Shown here: positions 25,967 through 34,436 of the stretch, in pieces | How the letters are laid out: each line of letters opens with the position of its first letter | Numbering within the stretch: the first letter of the stretch is position 1 | Assembly (NCBI GenBank): GCA_018268855.1 | Contig: JAFDVR010000012.1 | Coordinates: forward strand, 56,771-120,770 | Length of the DNA: 64,000 bases | Source: Acidobacteriota bacterium | GTDB lineage: Bacteria > Acidobacteriota > Terriglobia > Terriglobales > Acidobacteriaceae | Reading direction: 5' to 3' | Notes under the pieces: generated by a model | The model's database searches: none | What the model saw: only the letters and a program-made list of their open reading frames with translations | Told to the model about the DNA's origin: nothing | Program-made: the position numbers and the translations under genes

Positions 25967-26428
25967 CTAGGCAGCCTTGCGGCTGTCGCGTGCGCGCTTT
26001 ACATAGTCGTGCGAGGTCTGAATGTGCGCGGCCTGTTCGCTTAGGAGTTGATGGATAGGCAAGGGGAGATTTGCCTTGAGAGCTTTGTCGTAGGCTTCCT
26101 TGGCGGCGTCCTCGCCCTGCTCCGCTGTGGAGAGAAGGGTTGCGTCACCGCCGCCCATCTTGGATTTGAATTCGCCCCAGGTGCGATGCATGGCGCCAGC
26201 AAATGTGCCGCCTTCTTTGAAGGCATCGGCATACCCATGCTTAATGAGCACGTCTTCCAGCTCGCCCTTAAAGCGTGCGCGCTTCAGCGACTCGGCCAGG
26301 AAGTAGCGCTTAAGCGTATCGTCTTTCAGATCTTCACCGATGGCCTGGAAGCCCTCCTGTCCGTCGACAAGAATGCTGATGACGTCCTTCAGTACGCTTT
26401 CGGTGTTGCTGTTTGTATCGTTCGCCAT
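25967..26428 (-). CDS. PA2169-family four-helix-bundle protein (DUF2383-like)
   Basis: The product is 153 residues from MANDTNSNTE. It is all helical, and GFQAIGEDLKDDTLKRYF (about 26-43), ESLKRARFKGELEDVL and GTFAGAMHRTWGEFKSKM match the ferritin-like DUF2383/PA2169 family, which folds as a four-helix bundle and is often stress-related. The start at 26428 has AAAGGA upstream; a longer frame from 26569 adds unlikely sequence. A palindromic CCAGCAC...GTGCTGG at 26463-26480 lies about 35 bases upstream. A terminator follows. Confidence 0.82.
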   Translation of the reverse strand: MANDTNSNTESVLKDVISILVDGQEGFQAIGEDLKDDTLKRYFLAESLKRARFKGELEDVLIKHGYADAFKEGGTFAGAMHRTWGEFKSKMGGGDATLLSTAEQGEDAAKEAYDKALKANLPLPIHQLLSEQAAHIQTSHDYVKRARDSRKAA

Positions 26429-26822
26429 AGTGGGTGGTCCTTTCTTCTCTTCCAAATTCTTCGGATGTCCAGCACGCGGGTGCTGGCAGGGTCCGCCGGC
26501 TGTGCGGCGATTCTCCTGCGCCGGCGGCAAGAGGAGGAAATCGCGAAAACCCTCGCCCCTGCCATGCAATCCGCGCTTACCAAGTGCCGCCCGAGCGACA
26601 GGCGGTGTATGCGTTTCATGCGTGTGTTGCTGTGTGAATGGAGTGCGAAAGAAGTTCTTCCGGTTGTCCAGATGGCGCGGCGTGGCGCGGGTGGTTTGCA
26701 GCGAGAGAGGGGGTATAGAGATGGGTTCGCGAGGCTGGATTTCAGTGCTTTCCGGGATATGCGAAACCAGATAATGAAGGCAACCTGTGCATTGTGTGCG
26801 TACAGGTGGAGGCCCATTGCCG
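26429..26822. other. Intergenic region between the DUF2383-like gene and ftsK
   Basis: About 390 bases with no convincing gene. Apart from the small palindrome at 26463-26480, I see GC-rich filler and a purine-rich AGCGAGAGAGGGGGTATAGA near 26700-26719 that might be part of an ftsK promoter; no clear -35 box accompanies it. Reading frames here lack protein-like composition. Confidence 0.4.
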
Positions 26823-29450
26823 ATGAAGCCGTTGAAGCTTGAGATGACCCCGACGCGGAATCGCCGTGTGAATGAAGTGCTGGGCCTGACGATGATGGTG
26901 GCTGCCGCGCTGCTGCTGCTGGCGCTGGTGAGCTATACGCCGTCCGATCCGTCCATGAATTCCGTGGGTGGATATATCTCCGGCCGTCCGGCACACAATT
27001 GGATAGGGCTGATTGGTGCGTGGGTAAGCGATCTTCTGCTGCAGGTAATTGGCGCGGCGGCACTTGCATATCCGTTGGCAATGGGGCGTCTTGGGTACTG
27101 CTGGATTCGTTCCCGCGGTGCGGGTTCGCCGCTGGCAAAGACGATCGGGCTGGTCCTGTGGACGGTGTTTGCGCCGGCATCGCTGGCAATGCTTCCACTG
27201 CATATTCGCTGGCGCGGGGCGCTTCCGCTGGAAGGTGTTACGGGAAGGCTGGTGGGCGATCTGCTGATCACCCTGCTGAACTATCCCGGTGCATGCATCG
27301 TGATTGCGCTGGCGGTTGCGGTTGGCCTTTATCTGTCCACGACGTTTACGTTCAACACATGGCGGGAGTGGACGGAGTCGCGGCTTGCCTTTGTGGAGCG
27401 GTGGCGCGAGCGCCGTTTGCAGAAGAAGCTGGATAAGCAAAACGAGGCGCTGGAGCGCGAAGAAGCATTTCACAGCAAGCGTGAAGAGAAGCTGGCGGAA
27501 GCGGAACAAACGATACCGGTGCAGCAGGTCGGCGAGAACAATTCGCTTATCTCCAGTCTGTGGGCGCGGTTCAGCATGTGGCGTCGCGGCATCAAGGCAG
27601 ACAGGAATGCCATCGACGATCTCCCGCTGGAAGAGAATGCCGGCGGGAACTCCGTCTGGGCAAAGATGCCGCGCATGGTGCTGGATGCAGAGCCGGAACC
27701 GCAACCGGAGTTTGCGCCCGTGCCGGAGGAACTGGCAGGCGTGGCCGATGCGATGCTGGAGCGCGAAGTCGCCTTGCATGAGCCGCAGCCGAAAATTGCG
27801 CAGAAGCCTGCCCTGAAGCAGGCGGAGCGTGAGCCTGATCCTGCATTCGATTGGGCGGAGGAGCAGCCTTCGGGTAAGGCGCCCGTCGCGGCGAAGAAGG
27901 AAGATACTCCAGCCGATGACATCGCCTTTGGCAAGCGTGCCGATGAGAGCCTGAAGACGGTCGCCATGGTGGCGAAGAGCGTGCGCGGATACAAGCTGCC
28001 GCCGTCGAACCTGCTGCACCGCAGCGAAGAACATGCTTCCGTACGTGAAGAGGCGTTGCGCGAAGAGGCGCGCGTGCTGGTGGAGAAGTGCGGCGAGTTT
28101 GGCGTGGATGGTTCGGTAACACAGATCAATCCGGGCCCTGTGGTTACGACGTTTGAGTTCCGCCCCGACGCGGGCGTGAAGTATTCGCGCGTGACTGGAC
28201 TTGCTGACGATCTCTGCCTTGCAATGGCTGCGGAGTCGATCCTGATTGAGCGCATGGCGGGCAAGAGCACGGTCGGCATCCAGGTGCCGAACAGCGAGCG
28301 CGAGACGATCTGGCTGCGCGATGTGGTGGAGAGCGAGAACTTTGCGCTATCGAAGAGCCGCCTCGCGATGGCGATGGGCAAGGACATCAACGGCCGCATT
28401 GTGACCGCCGATCTGGCCAGCATGCCGCATGTGTTAATCGCAGGTTCAACGGGCTCAGGTAAATCGGTTGCGATCAACGCGATGATCATGTCCGTGCTCT
28501 TCAAGGCTACGCCAGAGCAGGTGCGCATGATCCTTGTCGATCCCAAGCGCGTTGAACTTGGTATGTACGAGGGTATTCCGCATCTGTTCACGCCAATCAT
28601 CACAGAGCCGAAGCTGGCTGCGAATGCGCTGCGCAACGCGGTGCGCGAGATGGAGCGCCGGTTGAAGCTGCTGGCTTCACGCCATGTCCGCAATCTTGAC
28701 CAGTACAACAAACTGTTTGAGAACGGTTCGCTCTTCAACGATGACGGTGAAGAGCAGGAGCCACTGCCGTACATCATGATCATCATCGACGAACTGGCCG
28801 ATCTGATGATGCTCGACAAGGCAAACGTAGAAGAGTCGATCACGCGGTTGGCGCAGATGGCGCGCGCGGTGGGCATTCATCTGGTGCTCGCGACGCAGCG
28901 CCCGTCGGTGGACGTGATCACAGGCCTCATCAAGGCAAACGTCCCGACTCGCATGAGTTTCCGTCTGGCGACGAAGGTGGACTCGCGCACCATCATTGAC
29001 TCCAACGGTGCGGAGAGCCTGCTGGGACGCGGCGATATGTTGTTCCTGCCTCCGGGCACGTCGCGCTTGCAGCGTGTGCATGCCCCGTTTGTTACGGAGA
29101 AGGAGATCTCGTCGGTCGTCGATTTCTGGAAAGCCCAGGGTGAGGCCGAGTATGTGAACGGCTTCCTCGAAGGCCCGAAGGACGAGAAGGCCGGCGGACG
29201 CGATGGCGAGGGTCCGGCTGGCGATGACAATGACGAACTCTACAACGATGCGGTGCGGCTGGTGTTTGAATTCGGTAAGGCGAGCACGTCGTTGCTGCAG
29301 CGCCGGTTGCGTATTGGATATGGCCGTGCGGCGCACCTGATCGACATGATGGAAAATGATGGACTGGTCGGACCGGCAGAGGGATCGAAGCCGCGCGAGA
29401 TTCTCAAATCGCCGGATTGGATTCGCGAGGTGGACGAAGCTTTGCGGTAG
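26823..29450 (+). CDS. ftsK: DNA translocase FtsK
   Basis: The product is 875 residues from MKPLKLEMTP (GTG at 26787 would add 12). Four membrane helices lie at about 15-165, followed by a 200-residue low-complexity Glu/Pro-rich linker. The motor domain has Walker A GSTGSGKS (Lys547), Walker B IIIDELADLMML and the FtsK signature RVELGMYEGIPHLFTP; the last 65 residues (LYNDAVRLVFEFGKASTSLLQRRLRIGYGRAA, read in parts) form the winged-helix gamma domain that reads KOPS sites. It pumps the chromosome and supports dimer resolution at the septum. Confidence 0.96.
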   Translation: MKPLKLEMTPTRNRRVNEVLGLTMMVAAALLLLALVSYTPSDPSMNSVGGYISGRPAHNWIGLIGAWVSDLLLQVIGAAALAYPLAMGRLGYCWIRSRGAGSPLAKTIGLVLWTVFAPASLAMLPLHIRWRGALPLEGVTGRLVGDLLITLLNYPGACIVIALAVAVGLYLSTTFTFNTWREWTESRLAFVERWRERRLQKKLDKQNEALEREEAFHSKREEKLAEAEQTIPVQQVGENNSLISSLWARFSMWRRGIKADRNAIDDLPLEENAGGNSVWAKMPRMVLDAEPEPQPEFAPVPEELAGVADAMLEREVALHEPQPKIAQKPALKQAEREPDPAFDWAEEQPSGKAPVAAKKEDTPADDIAFGKRADESLKTVAMVAKSVRGYKLPPSNLLHRSEEHASVREEALREEARVLVEKCGEFGVDGSVTQINPGPVVTTFEFRPDAGVKYSRVTGLADDLCLAMAAESILIERMAGKSTVGIQVPNSERETIWLRDVVESENFALSKSRLAMAMGKDINGRIVTADLASMPHVLIAGSTGSGKSVAINAMIMSVLFKATPEQVRMILVDPKRVELGMYEGIPHLFTPIITEPKLAANALRNAVREMERRLKLLASRHVRNLDQYNKLFENGSLFNDDGEEQEPLPYIMIIIDELADLMMLDKANVEESITRLAQMARAVGIHLVLATQRPSVDVITGLIKANVPTRMSFRLATKVDSRTIIDSNGAESLLGRGDMLFLPPGTSRLQRVHAPFVTEKEISSVVDFWKAQGEAEYVNGFLEGPKDEKAGGRDGEGPAGDDNDELYNDAVRLVFEFGKASTSLLQRRLRIGYGRAAHLIDMMENDGLVGPAEGSKPREILKSPDWIREVDEALR

Positions 29451-29470
29451 TCGCGTTTGCGTGCGAACTA

Positions 29471-30244
29471 CTACATGCTGAAGGTTGCTGTCGTGTCTGC
29501 GGTTTCGCCTGCTTTTACGGTGACAGGGACTTCGATTGTGCCGAGCTTTTCATGCACGAAGACCAGCGTGTAGTTGCCCTGCGGAATGCCGTTGATGTGG
29601 AAAGCGCCTGTTTCGTCCGATACGGCGAAGAAAGGCGTCGGGCTTACGTTGAGGAATGCGTTCATCCACGGGTGATTGTTGCAGCGGATGGGAATCATGT
29701 TTTCCGCATCGGCAAAGTGCAGCGTTTCAGGCTTTCCCCCGGGCCCTTGCGAAACGTCTGTCGTGCGGTTGCCGACCTGCACGGGCATGGAATGAACGTT
29801 GTGCATCGTCGGGTCGGAGTTGCGAAACTCGACTGCGCCTCCCTTCACGATAGCGACGACGTGCGGAATGAAGCGGCATCCCTTCTGATCGACGACAGCA
29901 GCCGTGAGCATCGCAGGTTGCACCGGTACTGCGGGGGCGTTCTTCACATAGACGAAGACATTGGCGAGTTTGCCGTTCTGCACGATGTACTGCTCGGTGA
30001 GGTTCGGCGGTCCAAAGGTGCAGGCCGGGTCCTGTGACATGTCAATCGCGATACGTGCAGGGGCCTTGCCGTTAAGATGCACGGTGCCGCTGATCTTGCC
30101 GAGCGTTGCCGGATTGGGAGCCGGAACATTCTGGGAAGCTTTTTGCGGATTGTCTACGATGGCGCCTTTGCGCACGGCGGCGTCCGGCTTGCATCCGGCC
30201 ATCAGAAAAAGAGCGAGCGTGGAGACGGCAATCGTGTGTTTCAT
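29471..30244 (-). CDS. Lipoprotein with a cupredoxin-like domain
   Basis: The product has 257 residues. LALFLMAGC (10-18) is a lipobox with Cys18 as the lipidated residue, so the protein is membrane-anchored outside the cytoplasm. Residues 125-200 look like a plastocyanin-type copper site: His148 in PTMHNVHSMP and a CNNHPWM loop with Cys188, His191 and Met194. A C-terminal stretch (GAFHINGIPQGNYTLVFVHE) is carboxypeptidase-regulatory-like. It may transfer electrons in the periplasm. It is the last of a tight run of minus-strand genes, after nrdR. Confidence 0.78.
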   Translation of the reverse strand: MKHTIAVSTLALFLMAGCKPDAAVRKGAIVDNPQKASQNVPAPNPATLGKISGTVHLNGKAPARIAIDMSQDPACTFGPPNLTEQYIVQNGKLANVFVYVKNAPAVPVQPAMLTAAVVDQKGCRFIPHVVAIVKGGAVEFRNSDPTMHNVHSMPVQVGNRTTDVSQGPGGKPETLHFADAENMIPIRCNNHPWMNAFLNVSPTPFFAVSDETGAFHINGIPQGNYTLVFVHEKLGTIEVPVTVKAGETADTTATFSM

Positions 30245-30265
30245 CTCACCTCACAGAGATGCGCA

Positions 30266-30733
30266 TTAGCTCTTGCGGCGTTGCGAGAGGAGCAGTTGCT
30301 CAAGCTCTTCTTTGAACTCGCGCACGTCCTTGAAATCGCGATAGACAGACGCGAAACGGATGTAGGCGACGGTGTCGATCTCTTTGAGCCGTGACATGAT
30401 GAGTTCGCCGACCTCGCGTGTGCTGCGTTCGCGCTCAGGCGAATCCACAACATAGGCTTCGGTTTCGTCGACGATCTTTTCCAATGCCGATGGCGAAAGT
30501 GGACGCTTCTGTCCGGCGTGGAGCAGACCTGCGAGGATCTTCTGGCGATCGAACTTCTCGCGGCGGCCGTCTTTCTTGACGACCATGTAGGGGATCTCGT
30601 CGATGCGCTCGTAGGTGGTGAAGCGTTTTTCGCAGCGCTCGCACTCGCGGCGGCGACGGATGGAGTCGGCGTCCTTGCTTTCTCGTGAATCGACGACTTT
30701 GTCCTGGGCGAATCCGCAGTACGGGCACTTCAT
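30266..30733 (-). CDS. nrdR: Transcriptional repressor NrdR
   Basis: The product has 155 residues. The N-terminal zinc ribbon CPYCG (3-7) with ECERCEKRFTTYE (about 30-42) and the ATP-cone (VVKKDGRREKFDRQKI, about 51-66) are diagnostic. NrdR binds NrdR boxes and represses ribonucleotide reductase genes in response to ATP/dATP. No nrd gene is in the window, so it acts in trans. It lies 22 bases upstream of the lipoprotein start on the same strand and 22 bases downstream of the flippase-like gene. Confidence 0.97.
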   Translation of the reverse strand: MKCPYCGFAQDKVVDSRESKDADSIRRRRECERCEKRFTTYERIDEIPYMVVKKDGRREKFDRQKILAGLLHAGQKRPLSPSALEKIVDETEAYVVDSPERERSTREVGELIMSRLKEIDTVAYIRFASVYRDFKDVREFKEELEQLLLSQRRKS

Positions 30734-30755
30734 ACAGCTTCAGTCTATCAAGAGG

Positions 30756-31796
30756 TCAGGCAGTTTCTTCCGCGGCGGCTTCGGCAGAACGTTTGCCGAG
30801 GCTGCTCAGAGAGACGCTCTGCAACTGCGCGCAGATAAGACCGCCGGGAATGACGCTGAGGAAAGTAATGATGAGCAGCAGCGCGCCGCATCCGGTAGCC
30901 GGTTCCAGTGGAGTGCCGTAGAAGGCGTGCATGGCCGCAGCGGTGACGGCGATCTGCGTAAACCAGCCGACGATGGGCAACTGGATAGCGGAGCCGCCGA
31001 TGGAAACGGCCATCAGCAGCATCGTTTGCGGAAAGGAGAGTGCGGCAAGGGTAGGCTCGTGCGTAAAGGCGTGTGTGCTCTGCACATATGCCCCGGCGAT
31101 GAGTCCCCACATAGCGAGTGAGAGCACGGCGGCAAGCAGAAATTCGCCGATGGAAGAAATAACGTCAAGCCCTTCACGGAACGCGAGGATCTTTTCTGCA
31201 ACACTTTCAGCAAGTGGAGCGGAGAGGCTGCCGAGGACGCGCCGCACAACATGGGCGACAGCCACTCCTGCTACACGAACCACAAAGGCAACTGCGGCAA
31301 GAAAGAGGACGCCTGCGAGTGAGAAGATGCCAATACGACTGAAGAGTTCGTGGTGCGGCATATCTTTTGGCGCAAAGGCGAGCGCGGAAGAGAAGATGAG
31401 CGCGGCGGCGCCCATGTCGAACATGCGTTCCACGGTATAGACGGCGATCTGTTCGGCAACGCTGCTGCGGACACGTTTGGCAACAAGGTAAGGACGCGAG
31501 AGATCGGCGAGACGTCCGAAGAGCGCAACAGCCGTAAAGCCGATCATCTGTGTGCCGGTGAGTGAAAAAGAAGGCACGATTGTGCGTGGGCGGAGAAAGA
31601 CACTCCATCGCCACGAACGGAACAGAAAGCCAATGTAGATAAAGAGAATGCCGAGTGCGATGTGCAGCGGGCTGGTAGAACGTAGTTGCCGCCCAAAGGC
31701 TGCCCAGTCAAAATGCGCTCGAAAAACGAGATACCAGACCACAAAACCTAGAAGAGCGATTACGAGAGCAGGAAGTGCGAAGCGCTTTGCCCTCAT
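30756..31796 (-). CDS. Flippase-like / lysylphosphatidylglycerol synthase membrane domain protein
   Basis: The product has 346 residues with about eight membrane helices. The pattern FRSWRWSVFLRP (59-70), FTAVALFGRLADLSRPYLVAKR (87-108) and YTVERMFDM (about 119-127) matches the UPF0104 / LPG-synthase transmembrane family, found in lipid flippases and glycan export. The start overlaps the stop of the lytic transglycosylase by four bases, indicating cotranslation. A role in envelope lipid transport is inferred from the family. Confidence 0.85.
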   Translation of the reverse strand: MRAKRFALPALVIALLGFVVWYLVFRAHFDWAAFGRQLRSTSPLHIALGILFIYIGFLFRSWRWSVFLRPRTIVPSFSLTGTQMIGFTAVALFGRLADLSRPYLVAKRVRSSVAEQIAVYTVERMFDMGAAALIFSSALAFAPKDMPHHELFSRIGIFSLAGVLFLAAVAFVVRVAGVAVAHVVRRVLGSLSAPLAESVAEKILAFREGLDVISSIGEFLLAAVLSLAMWGLIAGAYVQSTHAFTHEPTLAALSFPQTMLLMAVSIGGSAIQLPIVGWFTQIAVTAAAMHAFYGTPLEPATGCGALLLIITFLSVIPGGLICAQLQSVSLSSLGKRSAEAAAEETA

Positions 31797-32485
31797 TCGC
31801 CAGCCACCCCAGTGGAGCGGCGCTGTGCGATCTTGCGGCGGTTGAACTCTTTGATAACGCGGGCCACATAGGCGCGCGTTTCCCGGAACGGAGGGACGCC
31901 GCGATACTTGTCTACCGCCCCGGGACCGGCGTTATAGGCTGCGAGCGCGAGCGGAAGATTGTCGTGATAACGCGTGAGCAATTGGTCGAGGTAAGCCGAT
32001 CCGCCATTGATGTTCTGCTCGGGCGCGAAGGCATTCTTTACCCCGAGTTCACGTGCGGTGCCTGGCATAAGCTGCATGAGTCCTTGCGCGCCGGTGCGAG
32101 ATACAGCGTGAGCATGTCCCGCGCTCTCCGCATGCACCACAGCAGCGAGCAGTTCGAAATCAACGTTGTGCTGTCGGCCGGCGTGTTGCAGAAGATCGTG
32201 GACCTCCGGCTTCGCAGCAGATGCTTGCTGCGGCTGCCTTGCTGGAGCGGTTGCTGGTACCGGTGCTTCAATCTGCGTGACCGCGCGGATACTGGCTGCG
32301 TCTACTTCGACGTAGTTATCGCCTGAGGTGTAAAGACGGATGCGGCCAGAAGGGAGCGCTTCGCGATGGACACAGTCCATCTCAAAGCCGGAGGTGAGCG
32401 TAACGCGGTCCAGCGTGGCGGCATGCAGAGTGCCGGCAGTGAGCGCTGCAAAGAGCGCCATTGTGCATGAGAAGGTTGAGCGCAC
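31793..32485 (-). CDS. Lytic transglycosylase (SLT domain)
   Basis: The product has 230 residues with a signal peptide (1-22). After a short beta-rich N-terminal part and a Pro/Ala linker, the SLT domain carries the catalytic Glu120 in AAVVHAESAGH, then GAQGLMQLMPGTA (132-144) and AYNAGPGAV (about 190-198). It cleaves peptidoglycan to 1,6-anhydro muropeptides in the periplasm. The gene overlaps the flippase-like gene by four bases (ATGA) and follows the HAD gene at 26 bases. Confidence 0.93.
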   Translation of the reverse strand: MRSTFSCTMALFAALTAGTLHAATLDRVTLTSGFEMDCVHREALPSGRIRLYTSGDNYVEVDAASIRAVTQIEAPVPATAPARQPQQASAAKPEVHDLLQHAGRQHNVDFELLAAVVHAESAGHAHAVSRTGAQGLMQLMPGTARELGVKNAFAPEQNINGGSAYLDQLLTRYHDNLPLALAAYNAGPGAVDKYRGVPPFRETRAYVARVIKEFNRRKIAQRRSTGVAGE

Positions 32486-32511
32486 TGGCTTTCAGTTTAA
32501 CACTGGGGCCG

Positions 32512-33432
32512 CTAACGGAGATAACTCTCAATGGCCTGGGCTACACCATCTTCGTCATGCAGGGGGCCAAGGTGCCAGCCCCGTCTTTGGGCTAGCTGCT
32601 GTAATGCAGCGGGAGCGTTCCCCATCACTACGCGGTGCCCTGCAGTTTCAAAGAGCGGCAGGTCGTTCCAGTTGTCCCCAATCGCCAGAACGTTCTCTGG
32701 CGTGGTTTGCAGATCGGCGCATAAGTCGCGCAGGGCCGCACCCTTGGAGCACCCGCCGGGCAGCAGGTCTACGATGCAGAGGTCGCGATGGGCATACTCA
32801 GTGCGGTGTACGGCAATATGCGCGGTATGGATGCGCTCGGCGGGGCTGTGTCCGTGTACATAGATGTGCTCATGGCCGAGGAGAGCGTCTTCGGCGGCGC
32901 GCATCTGCTCCAAAGTTCCGCAGACCATGGCCTGAATAGGAGCGTTGCCGCCGCCTGCGCGGATCGCCGTTTCAATAGGGTTAGAACACAGAATGTAAGG
33001 CTCATTCGCCTGCATCCATGCGCCAATGCTGTTGTGCAGATGGTCGAGTTCTTCCACTACCAGAGCACCGCGTTCGTCTTCGCCGTCGTGGCCGACGCGG
33101 TCGAAGGTAAAGACCAGCGCGGTGCGGTAGTCGCGGAGATGGTCGCAGAGCCAGAGCGCGTTCTCCATGGGCAGAAGCGTGCGGCGGATAAGCTGTGACG
33201 TGATGCAGCGCGTGACGGTGCCATTAGAGGAGATGAGCGTAGTGTCCGCTGGCAGGTCGAGTCCGCGAAGGACTTTCATGGCGTAGCTGTGGCGGCGTCC
33301 TGTGGCAATGGCGATGTGGATGCCCGCGTGGCGGGCGTCACGAAGGGCGCTGAGATTACGTTCGCTGATCGTGTCGTTGGAGCCGATGAGTGTACCGTCC
33401 ATATCGACGGCAATGACAGAGATTTGGCTCAC
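32512..33432 (-). CDS. Cof-type HAD-superfamily phosphatase
   Basis: The product has 306 residues. The nucleophile motif is AVDMDGTLIGSND (8-20) with Asp10 and Asp12; ATGRRHSYAMKVL provides motif II and GDNWNDLPLFETAG (about 251-264) the acidic motif IV. A Cof-type cap lies in between. Family members dephosphorylate sugar phosphates, FMN or other small metabolites; the substrate here is unknown. Its start overlaps the stop of the EamA gene by four bases. Confidence 0.93.
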   Translation of the reverse strand: MSQISVIAVDMDGTLIGSNDTISERNLSALRDARHAGIHIAIATGRRHSYAMKVLRGLDLPADTTLISSNGTVTRCITSQLIRRTLLPMENALWLCDHLRDYRTALVFTFDRVGHDGEDERGALVVEELDHLHNSIGAWMQANEPYILCSNPIETAIRAGGGNAPIQAMVCGTLEQMRAAEDALLGHEHIYVHGHSPAERIHTAHIAVHRTEYAHRDLCIVDLLPGGCSKGAALRDLCADLQTTPENVLAIGDNWNDLPLFETAGHRVVMGNAPAALQQLAQRRGWHLGPLHDEDGVAQAIESYLR

Positions 33433-34355
33433 GCGGGCACCTGCGAACGCACAGTGGTGCGCGACCGTGTTGTCAGTACGATGGCCGAGAGCACAATAAG
33501 AAGGCCGCCGATCATGGCGCTGTGTCCCAGCTTTTCACGCAAAAGAACAATGCCGAGAACAGAACCGACGAGCGGTTCGAGATTGAGGAAGACCCCGGCT
33601 TGGGATGCGGGCACCTGCGTCATGCCCCAATTCCACAGCGATGTGGTGGCAGCCGTACAAAGAACGCCGCTGGCAGCAAGTGCGAGCCACGCTTTCAGCG
33701 ATACCCCATGCACGGGAGGAGGTCCGTTGACGAACGGCGTGTAGGCGGCAAGCATCAGGAATCCGCTGCAGACGGTGTAAGAGGAGACTACCCAGGTGCT
33801 GTATGTCTGGAGCAGGTGCTTGTTCAGCAGTACCCAGAAGAGGGCGATACAGAGTGAAAAGACGACCAGCAGGTCGCCCGCGAGTGTCGGGCCTCCAGCG
33901 GTGGTGTTGCGTGCTCCTCCGCTTGCAATCAGGGCAGCGCCGGTAGTGGATGCTAGCAGGGAAAACCAGCCGGTACGGTCCATGCGTTCATGCGCGAAAA
34001 TAGCAGCTCCGATGGCGAGGATGACCGGCATGGTGCCCACCATGAGCGAGGCGTGCGCGACAGTAGTGAGCGAAAGACCTTTGAATTGCAGCAGAAATTG
34101 CAGTGGAACGCCCAGAAATGCGCCGAGAAGAAGCAATCGCCAGTCGCGTGCGGGTATGTGCGTGCGGTGCATCCACACAATGGGCACGAAAGCAATCGCC
34201 GCAAAAAAGAAGCGGTAAAAGACCATGTGCCCCACGCTCATCTCTGCCAGGGCAATTTTGCCGAAGAAAAAGCCTGTACCCCACAGGGCGCCCGCGGCGG
34301 CGCAGGCGGCAAATCCCAGGGTGCGATGAGGGTTCGGGGAAGCCATCTCCTTCAC
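33429..34355 (-). CDS. EamA/DMT-family transporter
   Basis: The product has 308 residues in ten hydrophobic segments, arranged as two five-helix EamA repeats (about 14-145 and 165-300). GALWGTGFFFGKIALAEM (18-35) and the second-repeat GFLMLAAYTP and SLWNWGMTQVPASQAGVF are typical of the drug/metabolite superfamily, which exports amino acids and other small compounds. A second ATG lies three codons in. It heads a minus-strand cluster whose next gene overlaps its end by four bases. Confidence 0.92.
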   Translation of the reverse strand: MKEMASPNPHRTLGFAACAAAGALWGTGFFFGKIALAEMSVGHMVFYRFFFAAIAFVPIVWMHRTHIPARDWRLLLLGAFLGVPLQFLLQFKGLSLTTVAHASLMVGTMPVILAIGAAIFAHERMDRTGWFSLLASTTGAALIASGGARNTTAGGPTLAGDLLVVFSLCIALFWVLLNKHLLQTYSTWVVSSYTVCSGFLMLAAYTPFVNGPPPVHGVSLKAWLALAASGVLCTAATTSLWNWGMTQVPASQAGVFLNLEPLVGSVLGIVLLREKLGHSAMIGGLLIVLSAIVLTTRSRTTVRSQVPA

Positions 34356-34436
34356 TGTCGCATAGATGGGCGGTTGCGTCTAAATGGTGTGCCATCATGG
34401 AGTACGCCCTTTTTTGACGTGGCGCAACGACGGTAT

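Noticed and set aside
26048..26842. A 264-residue plus-strand frame between the DUF2383-like gene and ftsK
   Set aside because: Half of it is antisense to a supported gene, and the remaining part has no protein-like pattern.
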